A DNA stretch of 64,000 nt from Flavipsychrobacter sp. (GTDB taxonomy: Bacteria; Bacteroidota; Bacteroidia; Chitinophagales; Chitinophagaceae): the NCBI GenBank assembly GCA_021155965.1, contig JAJNBJ010000013.1, forward strand, positions 38,064 to 102,063, in the 5' to 3' direction. The position numbers were made by a program, and so were the translations under genes. Below are positions 33,602 to 42,476 of this stretch, piece after piece. The notes under the pieces were generated by a model, which was given only the letters and a program-made list of their open reading frames with translations, was not told the origin of the DNA and made no database searches. Each line of letters begins with the position of its first letter. The stretch's first letter is position 1.

Positions 33602-35746
33602 TCACAATACATAATACATTTTCAACTGCCCCTTACCCTTCGCATCTATCTCACCCCTGTACTCACAGTTTATCTTATCTTTTACCAGGTCATACGTTGT
33701 CTGCGATATATTTATCTTTCCCGCTTCGCTGTTTTGCTCCATGCGGGCGGCTGTGTTCACTGTATCGCCCCATATATCGTAGGCAAACTTTTTAACACCC
33801 ACTATGCCTGCTACCACGCTGCCGCTGTGTATGCCTATGCGTATCTGGAAAGTGCTATTGCCCATTTTTGCCTCGCGGTCTTGCATATAGACCGTTATTT
33901 CCTGTGCAGCTTTTACAATGTTCAGGGCATGTTCCGGGTTAGGTTGGGGTAGGCCGCACACAGCCAGGTAGGCGTCACCAATGGTTTTTATTTTTTCTAT
34001 GCCGTACTTGCCGGTTATTGCATCAAATTTTTTGAAACAGGTATCCAGTTCTTCTATCAGTGCTTCGGGCTTCATTCGCCCGCTTGCCTCAGTAAAGTTC
34101 ACAAAGTCGGTGAACAGCACGGTTACATCATCGAAATTCCTGGCGGCTGCAGCCCCTGTTTCTTTCAATTGCCCTGCCACTTCTTCTGGTAGTATATTCA
34201 ATAACAGGTTGTCGCTTTTCTTTTTTTCCTTGTCAAGAACCTTGTTATTTTTCCTGAGCACAAATATGAAACCCAACGCCAGCAGCAAAACGCCACCACC
34301 TATCAGCTCGTAATTGCGCCGGTGGGCAGCTTTTGCATCGGCTGTTTTTTGTGCCTCAGCGGCCTTAAGGCTGTCAATGTATTCTTTGCGCGCATCCTCC
34401 ATCCTCGCTATTTTATTCCTGTTCTCTGTAGAAAAAATAGAATCTTGTATGGCATGCCAGTTTGCCGTCATCTCCAAAGATTTTTTGTAATCGCCGCTCA
34501 ACTCGTATGCTTTGGCGAGCGACTTATAGCAATCGAGCATATCTTCCGGGTTATTTATTTCTTTTGCTACAGCAAGCCCACGCTGAAGGTGATCGAATGC
34601 CCCTTTCAGCAAGGCTTTCTTGCCAACAGGCAGCGTAACAGTTGCTTTGTAGTCGTTTGGCAGCAGGTCAGGGGAGTTGTTAACACTGCTTCTTGTTACC
34701 TGCGTTGTTAATGTAGTGTCTGCTATTATCTCAAGGTATAGATCGCCAATACGGTATAAGTCAGTTGCTATCATTTCTTTTTCCCCTATTGCTTCGGCCA
34801 GTTTTAAACCGCTTTGCAGGTATTCAAAAGCAGCAGCATATTTTTTCTGTTCCTTGTAAACAATGCCAATATTAGAGGTGAATTTGACAATTCCCGGTTT
34901 GTCACCTGTTTCCATATCCATTTTCAGTGCTTTAGAAAAATATTCAAGCGCTTTAGCATAGTCTTTCATTTCTCTATAAATATTGCCCATATTCCCCGTA
35001 CAGGTTGCGGCACCACCTTTACTTTCTATTTCTTCATTTATCTTCAGCCCTCTCTCATAATATTCCAATGCTTTTGAATAGTTGCCCTGCTTTCCATAGA
35101 TGTTGGCAATATTGTTGACGTCAAATGCTGTGTACTGCTTATACCCGTTTGCTTCATCTATTTTCAGCGCCTTAAAGTAGTACTCAAGTGCCTTCGGATA
35201 GTCGCCATATGAATAATAAACGTTGCCAATGTTGCAGGTAGCTGCTGCCACACCGCGTATATTGTCTAGCTCCTTGTAAAGCTTAAGGCCTCTTTGGTAA
35301 CATTCAAGGGACTGGGAGTAGTCGCCCTTTATCATATAAACAGTGCCCATAGCGTTTAAAAGCGATGCAATTCCCGCCTTGTCTCCCAGGTCTTCAAACC
35401 CTTTTAAGGATTTGGCATAATATTCGATTCCCTTGGAATAATCGTGCTTCCCTTCTTTGTAATTTTTACCTATGTCATAGTTGGCACTGGCAATGCCCTT
35501 TTTCCAGTCGAGTTTTGTTGCCAGTTCCAGTTCCTGCTGCCCGTATTTCAAGCCTTCATCAGGATTACTGTCAACAAATCCCAACGATAAATTCCGTAGC
35601 AGTTTTACCTTGTTCGTATCTTCTTTGGCTTTAGGCAGTTCCGCAAGCAGCGAGTCTATTCGGGCCTGCCCCTTTAAGCGGGCATAGAGGTTGCCTGTGC
35701 ACATAATAAGCAGCAGGAGCAACAAGTGCTTTATTTGGAGTTTCAT
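33602..35746 (-). CDS. TPR-repeat class III adenylate/guanylate cyclase
   Basis: 714 residues. Signal peptide or anchor (about 5-22), then some eight to ten TPR units (about 50-440, e.g. AMGTVYMIKGDYSQSLECYQ, NIGNVYYSYGDYPKALEYY) in the periplasm. One membrane helix (about 478-495) leads to a short coiled coil with DNLLLNILPEEV. The cytoplasmic cyclase domain has both metal Asp residues (VLFTDFVNF; TIGDAYLAVCG) and DIWGDTVNTAARM. The C-terminal INCEYRGEIDAKGKGQLKMY shows what an intact family end looks like. Periplasmic TPRs probably sense a protein or peptide and control cyclic-nucleotide synthesis. Confidence 0.92.
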   Translation of the reverse strand: MKLQIKHLLLLLLIMCTGNLYARLKGQARIDSLLAELPKAKEDTNKVKLLRNLSLGFVDSNPDEGLKYGQQELELATKLDWKKGIASANYDIGKNYKEGKHDYSKGIEYYAKSLKGFEDLGDKAGIASLLNAMGTVYMIKGDYSQSLECYQRGLKLYKELDNIRGVAAATCNIGNVYYSYGDYPKALEYYFKALKIDEANGYKQYTAFDVNNIANIYGKQGNYSKALEYYERGLKINEEIESKGGAATCTGNMGNIYREMKDYAKALEYFSKALKMDMETGDKPGIVKFTSNIGIVYKEQKKYAAAFEYLQSGLKLAEAIGEKEMIATDLYRIGDLYLEIIADTTLTTQVTRSSVNNSPDLLPNDYKATVTLPVGKKALLKGAFDHLQRGLAVAKEINNPEDMLDCYKSLAKAYELSGDYKKSLEMTANWHAIQDSIFSTENRNKIARMEDARKEYIDSLKAAEAQKTADAKAAHRRNYELIGGGVLLLALGFIFVLRKNNKVLDKEKKKSDNLLLNILPEEVAGQLKETGAAAARNFDDVTVLFTDFVNFTEASGRMKPEALIEELDTCFKKFDAITGKYGIEKIKTIGDAYLAVCGLPQPNPEHALNIVKAAQEITVYMQDREAKMGNSTFQIRIGIHSGSVVAGIVGVKKFAYDIWGDTVNTAARMEQNSEAGKINISQTTYDLVKDKINCEYRGEIDAKGKGQLKMYYVL

Positions 35747-35805
35747 TAATACGCTTATTTACAGCAAGATATAAATTGTTCTCTAAATTTATAAATAAGT
35801 GTATT
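35747..35805 (-). promoter_or_regulatory. Hairpin at the start codon of the TPR-cyclase gene
   Basis: TAATACGCTTATTTA (35747-35761) pairs with TAAATAAGTGTATT (35792-35805) apart from one wobble. An inner pair, TATAAATT (35770-35777)/AATTTATA (35786-35793), overlaps it. On the minus-strand RNA the stem ends directly against the ATG, so it could limit ribosome access. The region is A/T-rich, so chance is possible. Confidence 0.4.
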
Positions 35806-35914
35806 TTTCCCGGTTAAGGCAAGTTCAGCTAATTCTAAAATCCGAAAACCTGATCCGATACTTAAAAAAACTTAAATCTCTTATCTGTAATAGCCTATAT
35901 ACTACTTTTATGCA

Positions 35915-37465
35915 ATGAAGCGGAGTGGAAAGTACCGCTGGCTGTATTTTACGGTCGGAGGGGTGATATTAGCACTTATAGGCGTGCAGCTATACTGGAT
36001 GTGGACCGGTGTGCGCATGCAGCAGCTTGCCGCAGAACGCAGCCTGAAGAACGACCTGGAGAAAGTGATAAAAGATGTAGAGGAGAAAGCATACTGTTTC
36101 TTTTATTACTCAAAGGCGTTTATCAAGAAGGGAGAGGGAATTTACATTGTTAAGCAGGCACAAAAGAAAGGCAGGTTCCTTTCCCCGGCCGAAGAGGGCG
36201 GCTACCTGGACACACTCAGCATGTACAACCTTTTCTATTTTAAGAAAGATACCTTTTTTGACCGAAGTAATACTATACCGTTCGACTACCCGGCAACTGT
36301 TGATATATCGCTGAAGTTCAAATTTGCTGTTCCGAGCGAGCATATTAAAAGGATAGATACCAACTCATACAAACTTCCTTTTAATGCCGATGCAGAAGCT
36401 TTTCAAAAAGCATTGAACAACAGCCAGACGCTGGATGGGCTGATCAATCCTGATAACCTTGATTCGCTTATAAAAGCTACGCTTAACAAAAATACATTCG
36501 ATACCGTATATGAAATGGGTATCAAAAGGGTTGGGAGCAATGATTATGAATTCCTGAAGAAAGGCAGCAAACCTGCACACTTGCAAAAAGGCATGATCAA
36601 AATGTCTTTCCTGGGCGATAATTTTAATAAGCCCTATGAGTTGTTTCTCTACTTGCCGGACCCTACAGGCCGTACCATCAGGTCTATGGCGTGGGTGATG
36701 ATCTGCTCAATAGCCGTTATTATCGTACTTATCATTTCGTTCGCCTATTTTGTAAAGACCATATTGAACCAGAAGAAACTGTCGGAGATGAAGAGTATGT
36801 TCATCAATAACATAACACATGAGTTCAATACGCCCATTACTAATATAAACCTTGCCGTTGAGAACTGGCGTAATGCTAAAACGAACCAGGAATTCTATAC
36901 CAGCATCATCGAGGAGGAGAACAAGCACCTGCAGAAAAATGTAGAACAGATGCTGCAGCTATCGGCTATGGAGCATACCAAAATAGGCACTTCTATAGAT
37001 AAACTGGATATCAACAGGCTCATTTGCGACACGATCAACTCCTTTGAGATACAACTGGAAAGGGTAAAAGGAACTGTAGAGTACAACCTTATGCCCGATG
37101 TATGGATGTATGGCGATGCAAGATTGGTACGGGATTTGATATATAACCTGGTTGATAATGCTATAAAATATAGCCGTACGCCTGCGAAGATCACTTTATC
37201 AACCTACGAAGCTGGTAATAAAGCGGTGATAGAAATTGAAGACAATGGAATTGGCATGAGCTCTGAAACCATGAAATATATGTTTGAGCGGTTTTACCGT
37301 GGGGATAAGAGTGATAGGCACGATATAAAAGGCTTTGGCATTGGACTGAGCTATGTGCAATATATAGTGGACGCGCATAAAGGAAACATACAAGTAAAAA
37401 GTAAAAAAGGAGAGGGTACTAAGTTCACCGTTTCTTTTCCTAAAAAATTAAATGGCACATCATGA
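35915..37465 (+). CDS. Sensor histidine kinase (OmpR-type partner, RprX-like)
   Basis: 516 residues. TM1 (about 11-30), a roughly 225-residue extracytoplasmic sensor region without recognised domain, TM2 (about 258-282), no evident HAMP, then HisKA with INNITHEFNTPITNINLA (H302) and HATPase_c with N-box LIYNLVDNAIKYS and G-boxes IEDNGIGM and GFGIGLSYV. The layout and the linked regulator resemble Bacteroides RprX, known to pair with RprY. The stop overlaps the regulator start by 4 bp (ATGA). TACTTTTA lies 5 bp upstream of the ATG, hinting at a nearly leaderless message. Confidence 0.92.
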   Translation: MKRSGKYRWLYFTVGGVILALIGVQLYWMWTGVRMQQLAAERSLKNDLEKVIKDVEEKAYCFFYYSKAFIKKGEGIYIVKQAQKKGRFLSPAEEGGYLDTLSMYNLFYFKKDTFFDRSNTIPFDYPATVDISLKFKFAVPSEHIKRIDTNSYKLPFNADAEAFQKALNNSQTLDGLINPDNLDSLIKATLNKNTFDTVYEMGIKRVGSNDYEFLKKGSKPAHLQKGMIKMSFLGDNFNKPYELFLYLPDPTGRTIRSMAWVMICSIAVIIVLIISFAYFVKTILNQKKLSEMKSMFINNITHEFNTPITNINLAVENWRNAKTNQEFYTSIIEEENKHLQKNVEQMLQLSAMEHTKIGTSIDKLDINRLICDTINSFEIQLERVKGTVEYNLMPDVWMYGDARLVRDLIYNLVDNAIKYSRTPAKITLSTYEAGNKAVIEIEDNGIGMSSETMKYMFERFYRGDKSDRHDIKGFGIGLSYVQYIVDAHKGNIQVKSKKGEGTKFTVSFPKKLNGTS

Positions 37466-38154
37466 CGAAGATATTATTTGTGGAAGATGACCCTAACCTT
37501 GGGTTGTTGTTAAAAGAGAATCTTAACAATAAAGGGTTCGATATTACCTGGTGCCGGGATGGGGCAGAGGGCGCATCCATGTTTGCAAAGCAGAATTTTG
37601 ACCTTTGCATTCTTGATGTGATGCTGCCTGTAAAAGATGGCTTTTCTTTATCCAGGGAGATAAGGGGTGTGAATGAGGATGTGCCGATAATATTTCTTAC
37701 GGCACGTGCGCTGCACGAAGACAGGATACATGGACTGGAGATAGGCGCTGATGACTATATCACCAAGCCCTTTAGTACTCAGGAACTGTATTTAAGAATT
37801 AATGCCATACTGAGAAGGACGCAAAACAAGAACTCATCCGTTAAAGATAAAGTGAAACAGTTGGGCAAATACCTGTTCGACTATACGAAAATGACCCTGC
37901 AACTGGGTGATCAGGTAAAAAGGCTAAGTTCTAAAGAAGCAGACCTGCTGTGTATCCTTGTTAGCCACCAGGATGAATTAATACCCCGTTCTGCCATACT
38001 GAATAAAGTATGGGGTAACGATGATTATTTCTCTGCCAAAAGCATGGATGTGTATATAAGCAAGATACGCAAGATGCTAAAAGAAGACCCTGCGATCGAG
38101 ATACTGAATGCCTATGGTACAGGCTTTAAGCTGATCGTTAATGAGGTTGTCTGA
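37462..38154 (+). CDS. OmpR-family response regulator (RprY-like)
   Basis: 230 residues. Receiver domain with acidic cluster E8/D9/D10, phospho-acceptor D52 (CILDVMLPVKDG), T80 and K102 (DDYITKPFS). The winged-helix domain (about 130-228) has RLSSKEADLLCILVSHQDEL and the recognition-helix region AKSMDVYISKIRKML. Partner of the kinase gene it overlaps. The nearest Bacteroidota counterpart by layout is RprY. Confidence 0.94.
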   Translation: MTKILFVEDDPNLGLLLKENLNNKGFDITWCRDGAEGASMFAKQNFDLCILDVMLPVKDGFSLSREIRGVNEDVPIIFLTARALHEDRIHGLEIGADDYITKPFSTQELYLRINAILRRTQNKNSSVKDKVKQLGKYLFDYTKMTLQLGDQVKRLSSKEADLLCILVSHQDELIPRSAILNKVWGNDDYFSAKSMDVYISKIRKMLKEDPAIEILNAYGTGFKLIVNEVV

Positions 38155-38232
38155 ACCAGGTTCGCATGATCAATCCGGGGGACGAAGATGAAACTTGGGC
38201 ATCCATTTTTCGGGCATAAAAAATAAAAATAT

Positions 38233-38340
38233 CACCCTCAAACCCGCGCCCACACTACACCCAAAAACCGTCACGGTACTGTTTCAGTACCGTGACGGAA
38301 ATTAAATTTTTTCACCCCAAAAACCTTGCAGAACTTTGTA
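38233..38340. repeat. Dispersed hairpin module, copy B
   Basis: Aligns with 14528-14640. CCCTCAAACCCGCGCC (38235-38250) is followed by a perfect 14-bp stem, CCGTCACGGTACTG (38268-38281) against its complement (38285-38298) with loop TTT, then TTCACCCCAAAAAC and GAACTTTG. This copy keeps the stem perfect where copy A has mismatches. CTTTGCG and CTTTGTG words of another dispersed repeat follow (38360-38530). Confidence 0.8.
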
Positions 38341-38551
38341 TAGTAACAGCGCGCAACACATGCTTTGCGAATTGTGGTGAGCAATGTCGAACCATGCGGA
38401 CTTTGCGTTTAACCTTTTACTAAGTGGGGCAGCTCACAAACGCTCTTTGAAATATGGTGTTGTAAAAAATCCAGAGATCACGCAAGCATTGTGAACTTTG
38501 TGTAGAATCATTGTGCCCCTTGTGGTAAGGCAGAATATGAAGGCGACTTTT

Positions 38552-38728
38552 TATACCCTCTTTTATACCGTTTATGCCGGTTTTTATACCCTTTTATACC
38601 TGAAAATAAAAACACATAAGCAAGCCCATAGCGCATTTCACCTATGCCCGCAAAAAGTTGTTAACCGAAAACAGGCATGTTCATATTTATACCTTTCACC
38701 CGCCGTAGCTTTTTCTGCAAAGGAGGGC
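38552..38728 (+). repeat. Helically phased TATACC array, copy B
   Basis: Boxes start at 38552, 38564, 38573 (TATGCC), 38585 and 38595, so alternate boxes keep 21-bp spacing and the last pair 10 bp. The tail AAAACACATAA...AGCCCATAGCGCATTTCA is shared with copies A and C. The outlying TATACC is at 38688, 93 bp after the last array box, and the copy ends in AAGGAGGGC. It lies between the RprY-like gene and the convergent anti-sigma gene. Confidence 0.8.
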
Positions 38729-38861
38729 ACCCTTGTACAAAAAATCTTTGCATTCTCTGCGGTCTTTGCGTTTAAAAATACATAATACCGTTGTGCCCTT
38801 TGTGGTAAGAAAATCAACAAATTTAGGGGCAAAGCAGGGCTATTGATAATCAATCACTAAC

Positions 38862-38893
38862 TGCGCAAATAATGCGCAAATAGTGCGCAAAAA
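38862..38893. repeat. Three tandem 11-bp iterons
   Basis: TGCGCAAATAA, TGCGCAAATAG and TGCGCAAAAA follow one another directly (38862-38872, 38873-38883, 38884-38893). Each contains the palindromic core TGCGCA. It could be a protein-binding array; it is not present near copies A or C. Confidence 0.6.
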
Positions 38894-38987
38894 TAAATGC
38901 AGATACCACAATGGGCCAATCAATTACACGTATCCTTGTTGTCCCAAAAAATCTCCTCAAACCTCTGCGGTAAAATAAGCAATAAAA

Positions 38988-39009
38988 AGTCCCGATCAAT
39001 ATCGGGACT
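38988..39009 (-). terminator. Terminator of the sigma/anti-sigma operon
   Basis: Perfect 9-bp stem AGTCCCGAT/ATCGGGACT with a CAAT loop. On the minus strand it is followed by TTTTT. It lies 47 bp beyond the anti-sigma stop codon. Confidence 0.75.
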
Positions 39010-39055
39010 AAGTGTATGAATCGATAGGGTTTGAAACTGAAGAGCATATAGGTGA

Positions 39056-40522
39056 CTATTTAGTTAGTTTATAGCCAATAGTGAAGCGGACATAAGGGGC
39101 TGACAGGGTAGTGTTTACATTATAGCCTGCCTGGAGGTTTGGTCTTGTTTTTGCCTGTTGCACCAGCAGGTCGAATAAGACCCGGTTGGTGACTTCAAAA
39201 CTGAGGCCAGCCATGTAGCCTGCGCGCAAGGTGCTTGCATCCGAACCTTTATAAGCAGGGCCATTGTAATCTGAAATTGAAGTTCCCGTATAAGTGATCT
39301 CGGAATTTACCGAATTAGGAGGAGGTGGCGCCACTCCATATTGCCTGAGAATGGGTTTTGCACCAACAGTCCTGGTGATAGGCTCACTGGTATAGGTGCT
39401 TTCCTTTACAGCAACAGCCTGGCTGTATACAATATTTACACCTCCATAAACAGAGAACTTTTTCGAGATATTATATTTCAGCATTAAAGGTGTTTCAATT
39501 TCAAAGTATTTACCGCCTATTGAGTAAGTCTTGACTATGGAATCATGTGACTGTGTGAAGGTATCTTTTACTATGTACATTAACCCTCCTCCCGGTACAA
39601 ATACGTTGCTGTCTATGTGCCTTGTAATAGATGAGTCATCATTTACTTTGTAGTATGACTTAGGTGTGCCGATCCTCCTGTTTGCTAATTGTCCGCCCTT
39701 AATGGCAGGCTGCAGCATGATGGAAAATTTCCTGCTGATATTGTATTGTATATATGGGGACACCACCAGTTTCTTTGCAGCATTATTGTCAAATCCCAGT
39801 TCGTATCCTGCTTTAACACCCGCTTCCCATTTATTGTACTTTGGTTTAGGGGGCTTAGGCACATTTTTCTCAGCAACGTTTACCACAGGTTTTTGTTCGG
39901 CTTTTGCTGGTGCTGTTTCTTCTTTTGGTTTTGCAGCAAGTTCGTTGTTGTTATTATCCTGTTTATTTTCAGCAGGTTCGTCTACAGGGGCCGGCTTTGA
40001 TAAGTTGCTTCGGTAAGTTATATTTTCTTCAGACTCATTATCTTCTGTATTCGTAATGTGGCCGTTAGCGTTCTTACTGGCCAGTGCATTATTATTACGG
40101 TTGGGAATGCTCTTGTTTGTTTTAGCGTTTTGAGCTATTGTTTTATTAACTGACCGTTCATTGTGTTCATCGTCACTGTCATTTGGAGCGGACTGGTCTA
40201 TTGTGTTATTGCCGGCAGTATTTGTTGTTGCGGGTTCAGATATTGATCGGTTGGAGCCGGTTGTATTATCGACTATATTAGTTGCAATAGTAGCTGATCC
40301 ATTATCGCCGACAGAATTGAATACCGGCAGGAATTTCATTGCAGGTATGCTGATGACAAACAGCCCGGCCACTGCAAGCAGCAACAGCCTGCGGTAGCTA
40401 AAACGGCTGCCCCGGTGCGGAACAGCGCCCAATTTCTTTTCAAAAGCGCTCCAGGCTGCCGGAGGAGGGGTTTCGGTATAATTACCGAGCCCTTCTTCAA
40501 AAAGGTCATCGAGGTTTTTCAT
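39056..40522 (-). CDS. Probable dual-membrane-spanning anti-sigma factor (Dma-like)
   Basis: 488 residues from the ATG at 40522 (MKNLDDLFEEGLGNYTETPP); an ATG at 40534 is also possible. Layout: a short cytoplasmic N-terminal region with PPAAWSAFEKKL (about 20-32), one inner-membrane helix (about 46-65, LLLLAVAGLFVISIPAM), a long Asn/Ser/Lys/Pro-rich disordered stretch (about 70-225), and a C-terminal outer-membrane barrel-like domain (about 230-488, WEAGVKAGYELGF to YVRFTIGYKL). This is the arrangement of Bacteroides Dma anti-sigma factors, which span both membranes. It directly follows its presumed sigma partner. Confidence 0.8.
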   Translation of the reverse strand: MKNLDDLFEEGLGNYTETPPPAAWSAFEKKLGAVPHRGSRFSYRRLLLLAVAGLFVISIPAMKFLPVFNSVGDNGSATIATNIVDNTTGSNRSISEPATTNTAGNNTIDQSAPNDSDDEHNERSVNKTIAQNAKTNKSIPNRNNNALASKNANGHITNTEDNESEENITYRSNLSKPAPVDEPAENKQDNNNNELAAKPKEETAPAKAEQKPVVNVAEKNVPKPPKPKYNKWEAGVKAGYELGFDNNAAKKLVVSPYIQYNISRKFSIMLQPAIKGGQLANRRIGTPKSYYKVNDDSSITRHIDSNVFVPGGGLMYIVKDTFTQSHDSIVKTYSIGGKYFEIETPLMLKYNISKKFSVYGGVNIVYSQAVAVKESTYTSEPITRTVGAKPILRQYGVAPPPPNSVNSEITYTGTSISDYNGPAYKGSDASTLRAGYMAGLSFEVTNRVLFDLLVQQAKTRPNLQAGYNVNTTLSAPYVRFTIGYKLTK

Positions 40523-40546
40523 GTTTTTATCCATGGTATCTAATAA

Positions 40547-41083
40547 TTACTTCATTACGGAATTAATTTTTTCTTTCAAACGCCTCCGTGCGTCGTTCAA
40601 ATGCCATCTGCTGTTATTCTCGTTTATGTTCAATATCTCTGCTATTTCTTTATGACTGTATTTTTCAAACACAAATAAGTTAAAGACCGTTCGCTGTGCA
40701 TCAGGTAATTCCTGCACCAATTGCAGCAACTCTTTATGCGAAAGATTTGTAACCGAATTGCAGGGCACCCAGGCATCTTCCGGCTGTATCTCTTTGTGAT
40801 GCTCATCTTTAATATTCTTCCTCAGGTGGTCTGTAACGGTATTTACCACTATCCGCCTTATCCAGCCTTCAAATGCTCCCTGGAAATTATATTGGTTCAG
40901 CTTCGTCAGTACTTTTAAGAATGAATCGTTCAGTATCTCTTGTGCCAGTTGTTCATTGTTATGCAGGTAGCGCCGTATCACTCCATATGCTGCCGGAGTG
41001 TACAAGTCATACATCTTTTGCTGGGCGTTCCTCGATCCGGCAATACAGTCACTTATCAGCACACTAAGCTCGCTGTGCTCCAC
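40547..41083 (-). CDS. ECF-family RNA polymerase sigma factor
   Basis: 178 residues from the GTG at 41083, chosen because the product then opens MEHSELSVLISDCIAG like relatives and AGGAAGGAG lies 10 bp upstream; an upstream GTG at 41146 is also open. Region 2 (about 10-80) contains AQEILNDSFLKVLTKL and AFEGWIRRIVVNTVTDHLRK. Region 4 (about 112-165) has LPDAQRTVFNLFVFEKYSHKE (with a break) and the helix-turn-helix EIAEILNINENNSRWHLNDAR. It is 24 bp upstream of the Dma-like anti-sigma gene, which probably holds it inactive until an envelope signal arrives. Confidence 0.93.
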   Translation of the reverse strand: MEHSELSVLISDCIAGSRNAQQKMYDLYTPAAYGVIRRYLHNNEQLAQEILNDSFLKVLTKLNQYNFQGAFEGWIRRIVVNTVTDHLRKNIKDEHHKEIQPEDAWVPCNSVTNLSHKELLQLVQELPDAQRTVFNLFVFEKYSHKEIAEILNINENNSRWHLNDARRRLKEKINSVMK

Positions 41084-41184
41084 TACGGCAAAGCTCCTTC
41101 CTGATGGTATGAACCGGTTATCTATTTTTAATGTCTGGGAACGCACTATTGTTATCGATTCATCTTAATACAATGTTTCTCCGA

Positions 41185-41291
41185 TTGTATAGACGTATGC
41201 AAATGTATAGATGTTAGTACCGGAAAAATATTTTTCACCAGTTCTAACGTTTGCCTGTCTCTACTCGTCATGTATTGTATAGCCAAAGGTA
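41185..41291 (-). promoter_or_regulatory. Promoter region of the sigma/anti-sigma operon with repeated TTGTATAG
   Basis: The minus strand carries two -7 boxes, TACATTTG (41200-41207) and TACCTTTG (41284-41291). Plus-strand TTGTATAG occurs at 41185 and 41275, with ATGTATAG at 41203; the first two of these (41185, 41203) are 18 bp apart and the ATGTATAG copy overlaps the nearer -7 box. The repeats may be binding sites for a regulator or elements recognised by the ECF sigma itself. Confidence 0.4.
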
Positions 41292-41423
41292 TGCGTTGTC
41301 ATATATGATTTTATTTGGCATTGTTTTTGTTGTTTTGTTAGGGTTGCTGTTATTTTGCATTAATGCCAAAAGGTTTAGTTTAATTTCAATATTAGCTTCT
41401 ATACCACAATAAATTAATTCATT

Positions 41424-42323
41424 ATGAAAAGAAGTATATTTAGCTGTTTTATAATAATGTTTGCTTCAGCCTGGGCAGCGAAGGGACAATATGCTACCTC
41501 ACTTCATGAAAATTTTGATGTTGCCTGTGCAACTTCGGCCGGTTTTCCCGGTACCTGGTTGAAATATAACCCACCATCAACGGCTAACCCGCAAGGTGAG
41601 TGGCATTGCAGGCCTTTAGACGGCAGGCCCAATAGCGTAGGCACCCCGACGCCTGGTACGGCATGTACCGGTGTATGGAGCGGTACTTTTCACCTGGATA
41701 CATCTTACTTAATATCCCCCCATTTATATCTCGCCAGTTACACCACTGCCTTTTTAACGTTTGATACCCGTGCCGATTCTCTTTCAACCAGTGGTGCAAG
41801 GCTGGCTATAATGTATACGCACGATACGGGCACAGTTTCCAGTTTTGTGTACATAGATACAAGCGGTGGCGTCACGCCAACTATGGGATTATATGATGCC
41901 TCGGGGTGGGTGACGCACCAGCTTAGCCTCAGTATGTTTTGCGGTATTAGCGCTATGCCATTTTATATAGCGTTCAGGTATACCTCTGGTAATACTACCG
42001 GGAGCATGTGGTATTTAGATAATGTCAATATAAATCCTGCCTCGCTTAATCTGCAGGGAATGGAGAAAGATATTTTACCCATAACAGTGATCGGCCAAAG
42101 CACTACGTCGGAAATTACTATTGCAATAGGGGCTCGCCACGCAGCCACTCATGAAATTTTTATTTATGACATGATGGGCAAGGTTGTGTGCAACAAGAAA
42201 ATTGAACTGATGGGGGGAACAAAAAACTACAAGCTGGACGGACTGGACCTGATACCCGGCATGTATTTTATAAAAATAGGCGATGGCCGCGCTTATGGTT
42301 CTCAGAAAGTCATTGTTCAATAA
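41424..42323 (+). CDS. T9SS-secreted protein with choice-of-anchor/cleaved-adhesin-like domain
   Basis: 299 residues. Signal peptide to about 21 (AWAAKGQ). The main domain (about 24-212) opens LHENFDVACATSAGFPGTW and contains YLISPHLYLASYTTAFLTFD (with a break) and WYLDNVNI, the jelly-roll pattern of MAM-like choice-of-anchor J/cleaved-adhesin domains. A short T9SS sorting domain (about 225-299; MGKVVCNKKI, LIPGMYFIKIGDG) ends the protein. Secreted; carbohydrate or surface binding is a guess. The 340-bp upstream gap carries divergent promoter elements and a TTTTGCATTAATGCC/AAAA near-palindrome (41354-41372). Confidence 0.78.
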   Translation: MKRSIFSCFIIMFASAWAAKGQYATSLHENFDVACATSAGFPGTWLKYNPPSTANPQGEWHCRPLDGRPNSVGTPTPGTACTGVWSGTFHLDTSYLISPHLYLASYTTAFLTFDTRADSLSTSGARLAIMYTHDTGTVSSFVYIDTSGGVTPTMGLYDASGWVTHQLSLSMFCGISAMPFYIAFRYTSGNTTGSMWYLDNVNINPASLNLQGMEKDILPITVIGQSTTSEITIAIGARHAATHEIFIYDMMGKVVCNKKIELMGGTKNYKLDGLDLIPGMYFIKIGDGRAYGSQKVIVQ

Positions 42324-42476
42324 ACAATTTTATTTTATTGATTTTCAATAATTTGAGTTGCTTATTAAAAATTATTTATAAAAATATATTTTCACCTCAC
42401 TAACATTTTTGCTTTTCAATACGCCTTATATAGATGAGGGATAAAACCTCAAATGCTCAGCCCCTGTAAATTACAA

